64,000 nt of DNA from Collybiopsis luxurians FD-317 M1 (taxonomy: Eukaryota; Basidiomycota; Agaricomycetes; Agaricales; Omphalotaceae). A model generated the notes under the pieces. The model was not told where the DNA came from and did not search any database. It worked only from the letters and a program-made list of their open reading frames with translations. This document shows, piece after piece, positions 1 to 11,016 of this stretch (position 1 is its first letter; every line of letters starts with the position of its first letter). Position numbers and translations under genes: made by a program. The DNA is taken from the NCBI GenBank assembly GCA_000827265.1, contig KN834762.1, forward strand, positions 622,939 through 686,938, read 5' to 3'.

Positions 1-1255
1 AATTCAATTAAGATTGCAGTGTACCGAATTACAGCATATCTGTTAGTCATTTGACATAGGTCTTGAAGAAAATTCTATGGGATCCTGAAGATTGCTGCTT
101 ATGCCTGTTAAAATTGCATCTCCAAAAGATTGAATAACTGTTTGATTCATTGCCTCCTGAATGTGAAGCACTATTCAACTGGCTGTAATAGAATGAAAAG
201 CACAGATCAAACTGCAAAAATGCCGGTATCAGACAATTGTGCAAGCTGTATGGGCAAACAGAAACAGCCCTATGGCATGAAAAGGAAATCAAGATTGACC
301 TGGACTGTTGCATTACTAGATTAAATACCTTTGGGAAATTCTCAAATACCTGCCAATATGCATATCACTATGATGAGATTGATACCGACCAGTGCTAAGG
401 TCAGTCAGAAATGTAGGTGGACCGGGTGGAATTCTGGCTCACTGAACATTAGAATGTATTGAAATATGCCTTTAACAAGGATAAGGTGGAAATCAGCATA
501 TTCTTAGTGAGGCAAAAAGCTACTTACCATCACGATAGACAGGTTTATAAACTTTTGAGTACTTTTTGTCCCTATCTAGAGAAGAAACAACTTTAAGAAT
601 AGATTTTAAAACGCATCTTCTTTAGTACTGGAATTGTAAGACTGAGGAATAGACAAGTAATGCAAAACTCCCTTGAAAAAATTAATTAGTTTACAGCTCA
701 GATAGGACAATACAAAGGCTTACTAGAGTTCATACTGCATAATTGAGCCAAGGAACACTACAAAACTGATCATATTGTCTGCATGCAAACAACCTCAATC
801 CAACAGGTCTAAGGCTGGACAGGATTCAACTGCATGATCCAAACTTTTGCTGAGAAAACATTGAGAAAAAAGGTACTTGTAAGATGACACCTACAGCTGT
901 GCCTAGACCAGAATAATAACTGCCATTGCTGAATTTGCTCCCCACACTAGAATAAAGGACCCCAGAATGATGTATGCCAGATAGCGAAAGTGATCTCAAG
1001 ATACAGCCCATATTTGTAGCAAGAGAATGACTTTAAGGGAAAAGTGAATCAGTACCCAAACAGGATAGTTTATCTTCTGATAGGCCTGGTGTTTCTCTGT
1101 AGGTGAGTGAAGTTCAGCATCTGAAACTGAGTCAGAGACTACTAGTAGCCTATCCCTGCAATATATAGCCCTACATATATAGACACATCATTTTAATTAC
1201 TCTTTGAAGTTTGTTAGAAATTACTCACATAGGCCAGAATCAAGCACACTACTAT
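1..1255 (-). pseudogene. DUF6533-family membrane protein, copy 1, 3' exons (decayed)
   Basis: This stretch aligns by eye with the 3' exons of the better copies at 9008-10680 and 11017-12663. The membrane-segment exon lies near 880-1040, the exon matching 11750-11840 near 740-850, and the last exon near 50-200. Two in-frame stops break it. At 996-998 the A-x-x-R-D motif of the other copies has CGA changed to TGA, and at 175-177 the T-S-R-I-V motif has the same change. Almost every CpG of copy 4 is TG or CA here, for example in the stretches matching 11750-11800 and 11890-11990. The 5' exon of this copy appears displaced to 4362-4600. I see a dead gene, and methylated-CpG deamination or a CpG-directed RIP-like process is the inferred cause. 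The gene may run on beyond the left edge of the window. Confidence 0.7.
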
Positions 1256-2219
1256 AGGTGTCCTGTCAATGAAGATCTAATTGAACTCATGTTCACAAAG
1301 GATTCACAGATCAAGGATGCTGGAGATGTTTGAGGGGAGCTGATCCCCCAGTTAGGTCATGTTGGGGCTCTTCTTTTGTCATGCAAAGATGTAAGTGTTT
1401 CTGTAGCATTGTTATTTTTGCAACTCTCAATACTCTTTCTAGCCCTCTTTAAATTATGAGGCCCAGGTGGAGATGCACTCTCTTTGGAGCATCGAATTCC
1501 CTGTCATCCTCTGGGCAGCATCAGGGGTGTTTACACATCCCAATCTGGGATTACAGCAAAACTTCCCCAGAATGGCTGCTTTGCAAGCAATCAGTTTGGA
1601 AATGAAGATGTATTGCCCTTTGTTAAAGTGATTTTTTTTCTCAGGTACTTGCCCTTTCTGATATTCAAGCACCTTCCTGTAGATGTTCTGTGTACATCTA
1701 CCACTACCTGCAGCCTCCACCATGCTACCCTTGTTATGATTGTGTCGTGTGGACATGCAGTAGTAGTAGACAGAAAAATGATACTGGGAAGCTTACAGGG
1801 CTGGGAGACGGAGCGGATAATGGGGGATGTGAGGACAAATTAGGAAGATTTGTGGAATATGTACTAAAATGTTTGTTTTGCTTATTGGTAAATACTGGAA
1901 TGAGTTTGATTAATGGGTCATGCATTGAGCTGAGGATTTTTTTCTCAAGAACCAGGCCTTCCCTGCCAAAACTTCTTGAATGTTCAGTTGGCCTTTTGCC
2001 CTCCTACCTACTAGCTCAAGCTCTTGGTATCTGTTCCACTGGACACCTACCTGTTTTGAAGAATAGTCACCGTGGTATCAACTTCGGAGATAGAACACTA
2101 ATTTAATTTCAAGTTCTACTTATCAAATCGCGAACATGCCACAGTAAAGGCCAAAAATCAAAGAATGGTTCATGTAGTAACCTGCACCACTCTAAGTTTG
2201 AAGGCAGGTACTTACTGAC
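1256..2219. other. Inserted sequence, no gene recognised
   Basis: Homology of copy 1 to the other DUF6533 copies stops near 1255 and resumes near 4362, so this is the left part of an insertion of about 3.1 kb. Open frames of 100-138 codons exist at 1454-2106 on both strands but resemble no family I know. The stretch is poor in CpG. A segment near its right end (2033-2155) recurs at 4203-4335. Confidence 0.4.
2033..2155. repeat. Direct repeat, left copy (partner 4203-4335)
   Basis: About 120 bp sharing blocks such as ggacacctacctgtttt and tttcaagttctacttat with 4203-4335 in the same orientation. The two copies flank the membrane gene at 2220-3736. On the minus strand each contains an open segment ending in AAAACAG followed by gtaggtg, a good splice donor, so this may be a duplicated exon rather than a terminal repeat. 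The copies have diverged by many substitutions. Confidence 0.55.
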
Positions 2220-3736
2220 TTAAACAACCTCAGTCAAGTTTCCATGGGCATCTTCAACTGAGCTTGGGCCAGCATCTTCTGTGATGGATCTAGATGGCAT
2301 CAAGGCTTCATCAAGGACATTGTCTGTGGCTCTCTGAGAGTCAGCGCAAGATGAGAATTCAATGGCCAAGAGTCCCATTTTGGACAATGACTGGTTGTCG
2401 TAGGCACTTCCTAATCCAACTTGTACTGCAATTAGAGTAGGAGCAAGGCCCTGTCAAGTAAAAAAATTATATCACAACCATGACCTGCAGGCCTCATTTA
2501 TTGTGTTGACACTCACAATAGAGACAACCCCCAAGCACGTGGAGTTTTGCAGTGTCAAGCCCCCATCCACTATAAGAAGTATTGGATAAATGACTCCAGA
2601 CTCCACACTGTATCAGGGTAAAAGGGCTGGATAATCAGCATTCATTAGGGCTGTTTCTTCAGATATTGACACACATAATAGCAATGGTTCTATGATACCA
2701 GCGCTGTTGTGACCCTGCAGGCTTTAATCCAGAAGTGCATTCCATCTGAAGTGCTCTGGATATCCACCATACTCGACTTACTAATAGTGTCATCTGTCAA
2801 AGTTATGACAGAGAGAAAGAGCAGTAAGGGCATACCAATCAAGAGAGTCATTAACACATTTGCAAAGGCATTTACAACTGTGAAAGTTACCAGTATCTTA
2901 TCCAGAAGTGCTTTGCTTTATTACTGAAGTCAGCATAGTAAATGACTTCATCAATGATATCAAGAGCTGAACCAGGGGAGATTAGGTTGAAAATGCATTC
3001 TTGTATTATATTATACTCAAAGACATACCTTTTGCAATAAGTAAGATCAGCAACAGAGGAAATAGGATTTTTTTTTGAAATCCCCAAACAGCATATACCC
3101 AGTAAAACTATGTCAAGTGAGCATGAGCAAATGCTGGTAAGGAGTGGGAAAAACACACCAGGACTATATCATCCAGGATACTCGAAAATATTACAGTTAG
3201 CTAACAAGCTGACAATTTACTGAATGTCTTTGACTCACTCCAAAATGGAAAATGTGATTCCGCTGATATATCTAATATGTACAGCATTCATTAGCAAGGG
3301 TCTGACAGTTCAGATCACTAGACTCACGTTGCGGCAATCATCCATGCCTTTTCGCTGGTATCCAAAGTGGTATACTGTGTGGCATAAACTTCGACCATAA
3401 GTTGAAAAGCAATGTTGATTGTAGTGAGGATAAATAAAGCTATAATAATTGGAAAGAGAAATTTCTTCACAGAAGGTACATCGAATTTCCGGGGCATGAT
3501 CCATATTGCAAGCCCAAAAATTACAACATAAACTCCTGAAAGTGGGAGGATCAAGATAATTGTATGTAAAGCTCTAGTCTGGTTGACAATTGGCACTCAC
3601 CATAAAGTACATATTCAACCTGATATACTTTTTTGAGCAGCGGGGGATTTATGTGAAACAGAGAAGCTGTACATACCATGACAGTGATGAGTGGGGTGAC
3701 TGTAGGAACCAACATTCTTTCAAGCAGTTGCAGCAA
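2220..3736 (-). CDS. Multi-pass membrane protein, Agaricomycete family
   Basis: The spliced minus-strand model begins near 3736 or at an inner Met near 3715 and ends with TAA at 2220-2222. Exon 3324-3596 encodes two hydrophobic segments containing VYVVIFGLAIWIM and FPIIIALFILTTINIAFQLM. A late exon near 2240-2450 encodes GLAPTLIAVQVGLG followed by a polar acidic tail. This hydrophobic pattern and the (I/L)APTLI(I/A)V motif match a large expanded family of seven-pass membrane proteins in mushroom genomes. Function is unknown. The gene sits inside the segment that splits DUF6533 copy 1, and its CpG content is low. Several exons near 2500-3300 are uncertain, so it could be a pseudogene. Confidence 0.45.
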
Positions 3737-4361
3737 TGTGTCAGTGGAATGATTCAGAACTGGGGAGGGGAAGAATAATGAGTCTTAAATACTGCCTCAC
3801 TAAATTATGAGAATCTTGCTGGCAAACTCGGATCACCTTGATAAATAGAAAACTCACTTCTGACATTGAGCATGATTGTTTCAAAAGCCGAAGACCATGG
3901 AAGAGGTTGTGATTCAGAACCGTTTGCCCGGCAAGCTGAAAGCAGAGTTCAAGAATCAAGAATGCTGAGTCCTGTTGTATTTCTCCAATCGATCTCGGAT
4001 TGACATTAGTAATACAATCCGGCACATGTAATTCCGAGTTAGATTACTCATTATTTACTGATCTACTACAGACAGTATTACTCAGATCAAGGACCATTGA
4101 ACGGAACAATTAGTTATATCCAATTAAACCACTGCGCCACATTTCTACAATATTCTTTCTTGGTGCTTTCTTTGGTGCTTTCTGTAATGGGCTGTTATTT
4201 ACTGTTCCATCTCTGGGACACCTACCTGTTTTGGTAGATGGTTACCACAGTGACAACTTTGTTAATGGAACGCTAGTCTAATTTCAAGTTCTACTTATGA
4301 GATTGCAAACATACCATAGTAAAGGCTAAGAATCCACTATCAAACTGTTTTTTTGAATGTA
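3737..4361. other. Right part of the inserted segment
   Basis: A 94-codon minus frame lies at 3741-4025 and may be a 5' exon of the membrane gene at 2220-3736 or of a second partial copy, but I cannot join it with confidence. The right copy of the direct repeat (4203-4335) lies here. Homology to DUF6533 copy 1 resumes near 4362. Confidence 0.35.
4203..4335. repeat. Direct repeat, right copy (partner 2033-2155)
   Basis: Same sequence family and orientation as 2033-2155. On the minus strand it again holds a short open stretch ending AAAACAG and then gtaggtg. This suggests part of a membrane-protein gene was duplicated before or during insertion. Confidence 0.55.
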
Positions 4362-4600
4362 TGGTACAAATTGCAATGTTTGACTATGATCAGCAGAGAA
4401 GGTGCCTTTGAAAGGGAGGCTAGTTTGGCAATGTTCCAGAGAAAATTGGTTACATCTACTTACTCACATTTAACATGACCATAGAATCTATCAAGGGCTG
4501 ATTCTGTTACACTAGATACAAAACATTGGACCATTTCAAAGGCCGAGACCACACCAGCTTGCACTCCAAGTCCAAAGTCAAACAGTAGTCATAATGAGAA
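4362..4600 (-). pseudogene. DUF6533 domain exon, displaced 5' part of copy 1
   Basis: The minus strand aligns with the DUF6533 exon of copy 2 near 6200-6430 and copies 3 and 4. The block around 4470-4590 keeps the stretch that in copy 3 encodes YDCCLTLDLECKLVW and the RYLPL-D-T core. It lies about 3.1 kb from the exons it should join (1-1255), and no intact frame links it to a start or a downstream exon. I read it as the 5' half of copy 1 separated by insertion. Confidence 0.6.
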
Positions 4601-4984
4601 GCCCTCGGATGATGAACTCTGGCCAGAGATTGATTGTGCTATGTTGCTAGGGTTCACGGCTATTACTAGAAATACCCACGGCACTGGCTGACAATGATAC
4701 TTGTTCAATATTTGCAATGATATCAGACTGTGGATAACATGTGTTAGGATATATATATATCCCCTACCAGATGAAGATTCAGTCGCCCAATGGCCAAGCA
4801 TTTCAGCAGCCTACCATGGCTTGTCACTACGAGTACTGAAACTAGTACTGAGGAATTAATCTTTCTTCCTTCATGCATCATAGAAACTGTATAATTTCTG
4901 AGGAATATTGAAATAAAGCAACGGAAGAAGACAAGTGCAATACCATAGCTTAAGATTGTAAAGGACAAGACTACGGTGTATCTG
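4601..4984. other. Spacer between DUF6533 copies
   Basis: Minus-strand open frames of 70-74 codons are present, but no domain or convincing exon structure was seen. An (AT)n run occurs near 4750. It probably holds the decayed 5' flank of copy 1. Confidence 0.4.
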
Positions 4985-6596
4985 TTACTCCCCTGAAGGA
5001 AATACCAGGGAATCCTGAGGTATGGTGCTTATGCCCGTCGTAAGTGAATTGTCGAAAGAGTAAACCTCCGATTTGTCCATCGCTTTACGAATGTAAAGCA
5101 CTATTCGACTAGTCGTGATGGAGTGAAGAACACGGATCAAACTGTACAGAAAACTTGTCAGTATTAGGCTAAGTGTGTTCAAAATGTCCTACGGCATGAG
5201 AACAAAATCAAGATCGGCCTGGATATTTGTGTAAGATAAAAAGACCATTACTTATTAGAAGTGTTTTCAAAGACCTACCGAAATAAATTCCACCAAGGCA
5301 ATGTTGATACCAATTGTTACTTGTACGCGCCTAGTCAGAAAGACAAAAAAACATTACAGAATCCCTGGCTCACTGAGCATCAGAATATACTGGAATATGC
5401 CTCCAGTCAGAGTTAGCTTGAGCCTCGGCCTATATAAAACAGTTGCTTACCGTCACGATACACTGAGTTGTAGAATGGCGAGTGCTTTCGGCCTTTATCT
5501 TGAGGAGACATGTTGCAGATACAACTTAAGTACAACACTCAAGTGAGGGCTCACATTGTGGAATTGCAGAAAGGACAAGAAGTAGAAAGCCCCCTTTGTC
5601 GAAAAGTTAGCCATCGGTTGCAGCATAGCATGTACGACAAAACCTGACTTACCGAATTGATACAGCCCAAATAAACTAAAGGCTATGGTAGAACTGATCG
5701 CTTTTTCTGCGTGAATGCAATCTCGAGCCAGCGTGTCTAGTAAGATTGGGTGGGAGTAAACTGAAAAATCTGATATTTTGCTGAGTCAAAAGCGCGAGGA
5801 AAGAGCGGCAGAGTCCTAACAGTTATGTTTAGACCAGAATACAATTCCAATCGCTAGGATCCCCCCCAACAGCATAACAAAGCACCCCGGAATAATGTAT
5901 CCCAGATAACGAAAGCGGTCTCGAGATAGACCCCATATTCGTAGCGAAAGAATAACTTATGGGGAGTGAGAAAGTTAATGAGCAGTGCTAGCACACGGAA
6001 TAAACACACAAAATACTGTACCTTCTGACAGGCCTTGATTTTCTCTGAACGTGAGTCAATGTGTTCGGTGTTAGAGCTTGAGTTAGAGACGAACCCATTC
6101 CTGCAATATGTATCCCTATATAAATATACTTTTAATTACTGTTTGAGGAAATTGCTATAAATCATTTACAAAGACTGGAATCAAGCATACTATAACAGTA
6201 TGTTTGGCTATGATTAGACGAAAAGGTACCTGTGAATGAGAGGTTGAACAACTTTATTCTAGGGCATATTTGAGTCACAGTTACTCACCGATGTTTAGCA
6301 AAATTACAGTGTCTATCAAGGGCAGATATCGCTGTGCCAGATACAGAACATTGAACCATTTCAATGGTCGAGACCACACCAGCTTGTACTCCAAGGCGAA
6401 GGTCAAACAGTAGTCGTAGATGAGAAGAGCAGAAGTTGAAACTGCGTTTTAGGATAAGCGGAAATTCTTTGGATTAGATGTTACACACCCAAAAAGTACT
6501 ACGGCCCAAGGAGATCTGTTTAGTGCAGGAAGAATATGAAAGGTTGCAGGAACGCACGGAGATAAGGTCCTGATATGTTGCTGTTTTAGTCAACAT
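4985..6596 (-). CDS. DUF6533-family membrane protein, copy 2, start codon lost
   Basis: Exons follow copies 3 and 4: the DUF6533 exon near 6290-6430, membrane-segment exons near 5640-5990, and a last exon ending at 4985 that encodes the family tail V-L-H-S-I-T-T-S-R-I-V. The position of the family ATG (6633-6635) reads AAG, and an in-frame TAG follows at 6618-6620. The next in-frame ATG is at 6594-6596, which is the start used here and removes about 13 N-terminal residues before the first intron. It may be a pseudogene or a shortened but working gene, since no stop was seen in the exons I followed downstream. These proteins are predicted multi-pass membrane proteins of unknown function. Confidence 0.45.
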
Positions 6597-6635
6597 CAAG
6601 GGTTCGCTCTCAGAAGCCTACAAGGTCAAAGTCTT

Positions 6636-8820
6636 GAAACGAAAGTAGATTGGGGTAGACCTTTTTCATGTATCATGTAGAGCATTGCTGGTATTTATGT
6701 ACGTAGGTTTTCTGGGCGGGGATCATTTATGACAGATGCCACTATACATTGCCCCCTAGACGCCGATTAACTCTCAACGGATATTGATTGCTCCATATGC
6801 TAGGCTTCACCGCGACTAGAATTACACAGAATTACACTGCGTATAGCCCTGGCCGGCAAAAGCCTGGAATGAAAAAGGATTGCTGTCGAGAACACCTTCA
6901 GCTTGATATTCAAGAATCAAGCGAGTTAGAGTCTGGGACTCAGTATCAAACATCACGCATTACGGCAGAGCTTCCCGTTTGGGCGACCGAAAGTCATCGT
7001 ACTCAGAACATGGCTTAGGGCTTATGTCTGTGGAGAAAGCAAGTTTTTCAAGATTTTCAAGTTGCTAGAAGGGGAAAAAAATAAAAAGAGAGAGAGATTT
7101 ACCTCGAGTTCACCACAGCTTCTAGATATCTTTGGCTTGCTGGCGACTTGAAACGCGTGTTCTCGGCAATCTGACCTTGGGCCTTGATGGAACATGCCCA
7201 CAAAGGCGAGTGCCCCATTTGACATAACCCTCAGCTAATAACTTTCAAGATGACCTGATCAGATTTTACTAATGTCCAGGTGCTTGAGCGGTGACGTGCG
7301 GACTTGGCGGGGACGCGTGTGCCCGATACGCCAGCCTTCTATTCTCCAGGTCTTTCTTCCTTTTTCTTTTTCCATCACCGTCTAGCTTGCCGCCTGGCTA
7401 TACCATTGCGGCCTTCTCTCTCTCGCTGCAACTCTCCCCAAAGAAGCAAATCTTCTGTACAGTATTCAATCACTTCATCGGAAATATCGAAAATTCGAGG
7501 TCAAATTGAAGGGGTGTCTGGTGTATGATGAAGCAGGCTTATCATAGGAATTGAGAGAAACCTCAGTGCGTTGCTTTTTTATTTTGAAACCATGACTTGA
7601 GCTGATACTGGCACAGTTGTATTTTCCTAGCTCATCTTCCCTCAGCATTTCGTCGCCTTTTCCTCTAGCCCAAATGCCGCTTCCAGGAATTGCAGTCAGT
7701 AAGCTAGTACTGAATTGTTTTGCTGCTTGGCTGATTGCCTCGAGCAAACAACGCAGAACTTGCATTGTATATTGACTCAATTCCTCGAGTCTTGTCGCTT
7801 GTGCAACAGGCCGAACTTCTGTTCCCACCAACAATTTGAATATGCAGGACATATTTTTGAATGCATATTATCATTTATATCTATCTTTACAAGACATATA
7901 AAGATTCTGAGGAGTTATTGTCATAGAATGTGCATGGTAGCAACTTTTGCCACTCCCCCTTTCAGCACAATTTGCGGCCCTTGGATAATAATGTGTATTG
8001 CATGCTGCACGCTCCTTGTTCGTGGCCGCTTAGAATGACTCTGAGGCTTACACTGCTCACCGACAATTGTGCTCGTGCCAGTAAATGAGAGCATTGTCCG
8101 GAGATATGTGGGTGAGGGTATAGCTGGTACAGTTGCTGAGCTGACGGATGTATCGACAGGGCAGGCCGCAACTGGTATGGATGCAGGATTAAGCTGGGGA
8201 GACAGGCTCGAGTTTCATTAGCCGAGAGATCGTCTCTTGGGAACTTAATTTCTGTACGACAATCTCGTTGGCCAGCACTATGTTTTTAAGGGCATGGAAA
8301 TACAATTTACTACACATTGTACAGTACTCGCGATGTTCAAGACTTTCAGCTCAGTCGGAGCTCATTCGGCAAGTGCTATCGGCTATGCCAAATCGGGACA
8401 TAACCCTTCGAATGTATTGCTTCGCTAACTTTTTCCTAGTTCAATTCAACAAACAGGATAAAGTTGCAAGTCGAAAGGTGTTGTTGTTTTTGCCACAAGC
8501 CAGTTGTTACGCCGCGCCAGAAGCCCGGCAGGTTAGTAAACAATTCCGCATGATGGATGTCGAAGTATCAAGGGATGGATTGCCAATGGCGTTTCGGCCG
8601 CTGGATACCGCTTTCGCTCAAAACAGGAAAATCACTGTAGGATGCTGTACGCTTTTGCTGTGCGCGCGCTCCCTGCTTTCAACGGCACCGCACTTCTGAT
8701 ATAAAGTCTGCAGATTACGCGGCGTGGTTTGATGATCGACACGATGGCGCGACGACGACGGCAAATTTTTTGAACTGAGTACTGAGGGAATGATCGATCT
8801 ACCTTCAAGATTGGTCAAAC
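6636..8820. other. Long stretch without a recognised gene
   Basis: Open frames up to 143 codons (8268-8699 plus, 7475-7852 minus) show no domain, signal peptide or membrane segment I recognise. A minus-strand frame at 7083-7220 begins with Met and runs into a good donor (gtaaatctctctctc), so a small unrecognised gene is possible there. A CT-rich tract sits at 7340-7430. The sequence just before 8830 resembles the upstream flank at 10940-10990, so the array unit includes intergenic DNA. Confidence 0.4.
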
Positions 8821-8829
8821 TTATCTATC

Positions 8830-8990
8830 TATCTATTCGTTCGACAGAAAGGGGACTACGGAGTCCCCAGATACCTCGCTAGTTGCGCGCATTCTCATCA
8901 ATTCTCCGAGAGTGAATGTCCGTTTTCTTCATCGCTTCCCTAATGTGAAGCACTATCGAGGTAGAATGGACCAAACTATGATATTTTCGA
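8830..8990 (-). pseudogene. Relic of a DUF6533-family last exon
   Basis: The stretch from tacctcgctagttg to atgtgaagcactatcgagg matches the last exon of copy 4 near 11060-11160, including the block encoding I-V-L-H-I-R-E-A. It lies immediately 3' of copy 3's own last exon, with no further exons before it. This is best read as a leftover of unequal crossing-over in the array. A (tatc)n microsatellite lies at its edge near 8821-8835. Confidence 0.6.
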
Positions 8991-9007
8991 TTGCGGAAAT
9001 AAAATCG

Positions 9008-10680
9008 TTATTCGATCGACATACGCCCTGAAGAAAATACTATGGGACTACGAACTACCTCTGTACTTGTACCTGTCGAATTCAAGTCTCCAAAAGAACG
9101 GACCACTGATTTGTTCATCGCTTCACGAATGTTGAGTACTATTCGACTGGTCGTGACAGAGTGAAGAACACGAGTCAAACTGTGTGAAGAAGTTAGTTTC
9201 AAAGTAGGTGTGTTCAAGTGTGTGTCCTACGGCATGAGCAAGAAATCGAGATCGGCCTGGATGGTTGTATAAGACGGGCAAAAACGCTATTAAGTGTCTT
9301 CCGAGACCTACCGATACAAGTTTTACCACGACGATGTTAATAACGATCATTGCTTATATGCCGCCAGATCAGAAAGGCCGAAAAACCATGGAAGTATTCA
9401 CAGCCCACCAAGGATCAAGATATATTGGAATATACCTACAGCGAGGGTAAGCTGGAGCCTCAATTTATGTAAAAAGGCTACTCACCATCCCGATAAACAG
9501 AGTTGTAGAGCCGCGAGTGCTTCCTGTCCTTATCTATAGAGGAAACGTTGTAGATACGCCTTGAGCACAAAATTGGAGCGGGGCCTCACACTGCGCGATT
9601 GCGGGAAGGAGAAGAAGTACAAAACCACCTTCGCGGAGAAGGTTGGATTTTGGTTGCAACATAGCCCGCACGAAAAAAACCTGGCCTACCTAATGAGTAC
9701 AGCCCAAATAAGCCAATGACCAGCGTAGAAGTGATGGCGCTTTGTGCATGGATGCAATCTCGAGCCAGCGGGTCTAAGCTTGAGTGAGAATCAACTGCAA
9801 ATCCAAAATCTTTTGTAAAAGAAAAGGCGCCAGGCAAAACCAGCAAGGCACTAACAGTTGTGTCTCGACCAGAATATAATCCCCATTGCTGAGATTCCTC
9901 CCCACAGCAAAATAAAGCATAGTGAAATGATGTATGCTAGATGGCGAATGCGGTCCCTGGATATAGCCCAGATTCGGAGCGATAGAAGAACTTTAAGGGC
10001 AATTAGAAAGTAAAAGGCGCATAGAATTAGAGGATACAGGATATTTACCTTCCGACAAGCCTTGGGTTTCTCTGTATGTGAATAAGTGTGTACAGTAATA
10101 GAACCTGAGTCAGAGACTAGCCTGTTCCTGCGACATGTAGCCCTACATACATTCACACATACTTTCTAATTACTATCAAGTAGGAATTTGCTACAAGTTA
10201 CTCACAGATACTGGAATCAAGTACATCATGGCAGTATGCTTGGCTCTGATGAGGTGAAAAAGTACCTATGAAAGAGAAGTCCGGCAGATACCAGGCATTT
10301 ATGACACATCTACCTACCGATGTTAAGCATTATCACCGTGTCTACTAAGGGCAGATATCGTTGCACCAGATACAGAACATTGATCCATTTAAAAGGGTAG
10401 GACCACACTAGTTTACACTCTAGGTCCAAGGTCAAACAGCAGTCGTATATGAGAAGAGTGGAAGTCGAGACTACGATGCCGGGGTTCAGCTGACTCTGGG
10501 AATTTTTATTTTCCGGATGAAATTTCACAGACCCAAGAAGTACTATGGCATGAGCAGCTCTGTTCAATACTGGAAAGAAGATGAAAGATTCCAAGAACGC
10601 ACAGAAATAAGGTCCTGATATCTCGCTGTTTGATTCAACATAGAGGGTACGCCCTCGGAAGCATACGAGGCCAAAGTCAT
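9008..10680 (-). CDS. DUF6533-family multi-pass membrane protein, copy 3
   Basis: The start at 10678-10680 opens a short first exon (MTLASYASEGV) ending at a gtgcgt donor. The next exon (10310 to about 10520) encodes the DUF6533 core with YDCCLTLDLECKLVW and RYLPLVDTV. Later exons encode a polar loop with VCRATCRRNR (near 10110-10150), membrane segments LCAFYFLIALKVLL and YIISLCFILLWGGISAMGI (9851-10040) and a last exon with R-V-L-H-S-V-T-T-S-R-I-V ending at 9008. DUF6533 proteins are integral membrane proteins expanded in basidiomycetes, of unknown function. No internal stop was seen in the exons followed. This and copy 4 are the best-preserved members of the array. Confidence 0.6.
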
Positions 10681-11016
10681 GAAATGGAAGTGGAAGAAAG
10701 TAGATTCTGGACATGCAGAGCATCCATGGTGCTTATCTATGTTATTAACCCGGACAGCCTCTTCCGACCGTGATTTCGTCCCGCAATGACGAATTCTATA
10801 CAATGTTAGTGCAAACCCCGAATCAAAAGGAAATGCCATTCGCTTCTATGGAAAGGTAATGAGAACGTGAGGCTGGCGGTGTCCAGCACTAAATCGTCGG
10901 CTCTGTTCAGCCGCTAATTCCGACGCCAAGGCACGCTGTCCGCGCTCGGTTACGTGATCGAAAAGTTCTTGAACTGAGTGAAGCACTTAAGCTCCTAGAC
11001 CGTTAGTCTAATTTAT

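Noticed and set aside
2033..4335. LTR retrotransposon bounded by the 120-bp direct repeats
   Set aside because: No TG...CA ends, primer-binding site, target duplication or pol-like frame was seen. The interior is a membrane-protein gene.
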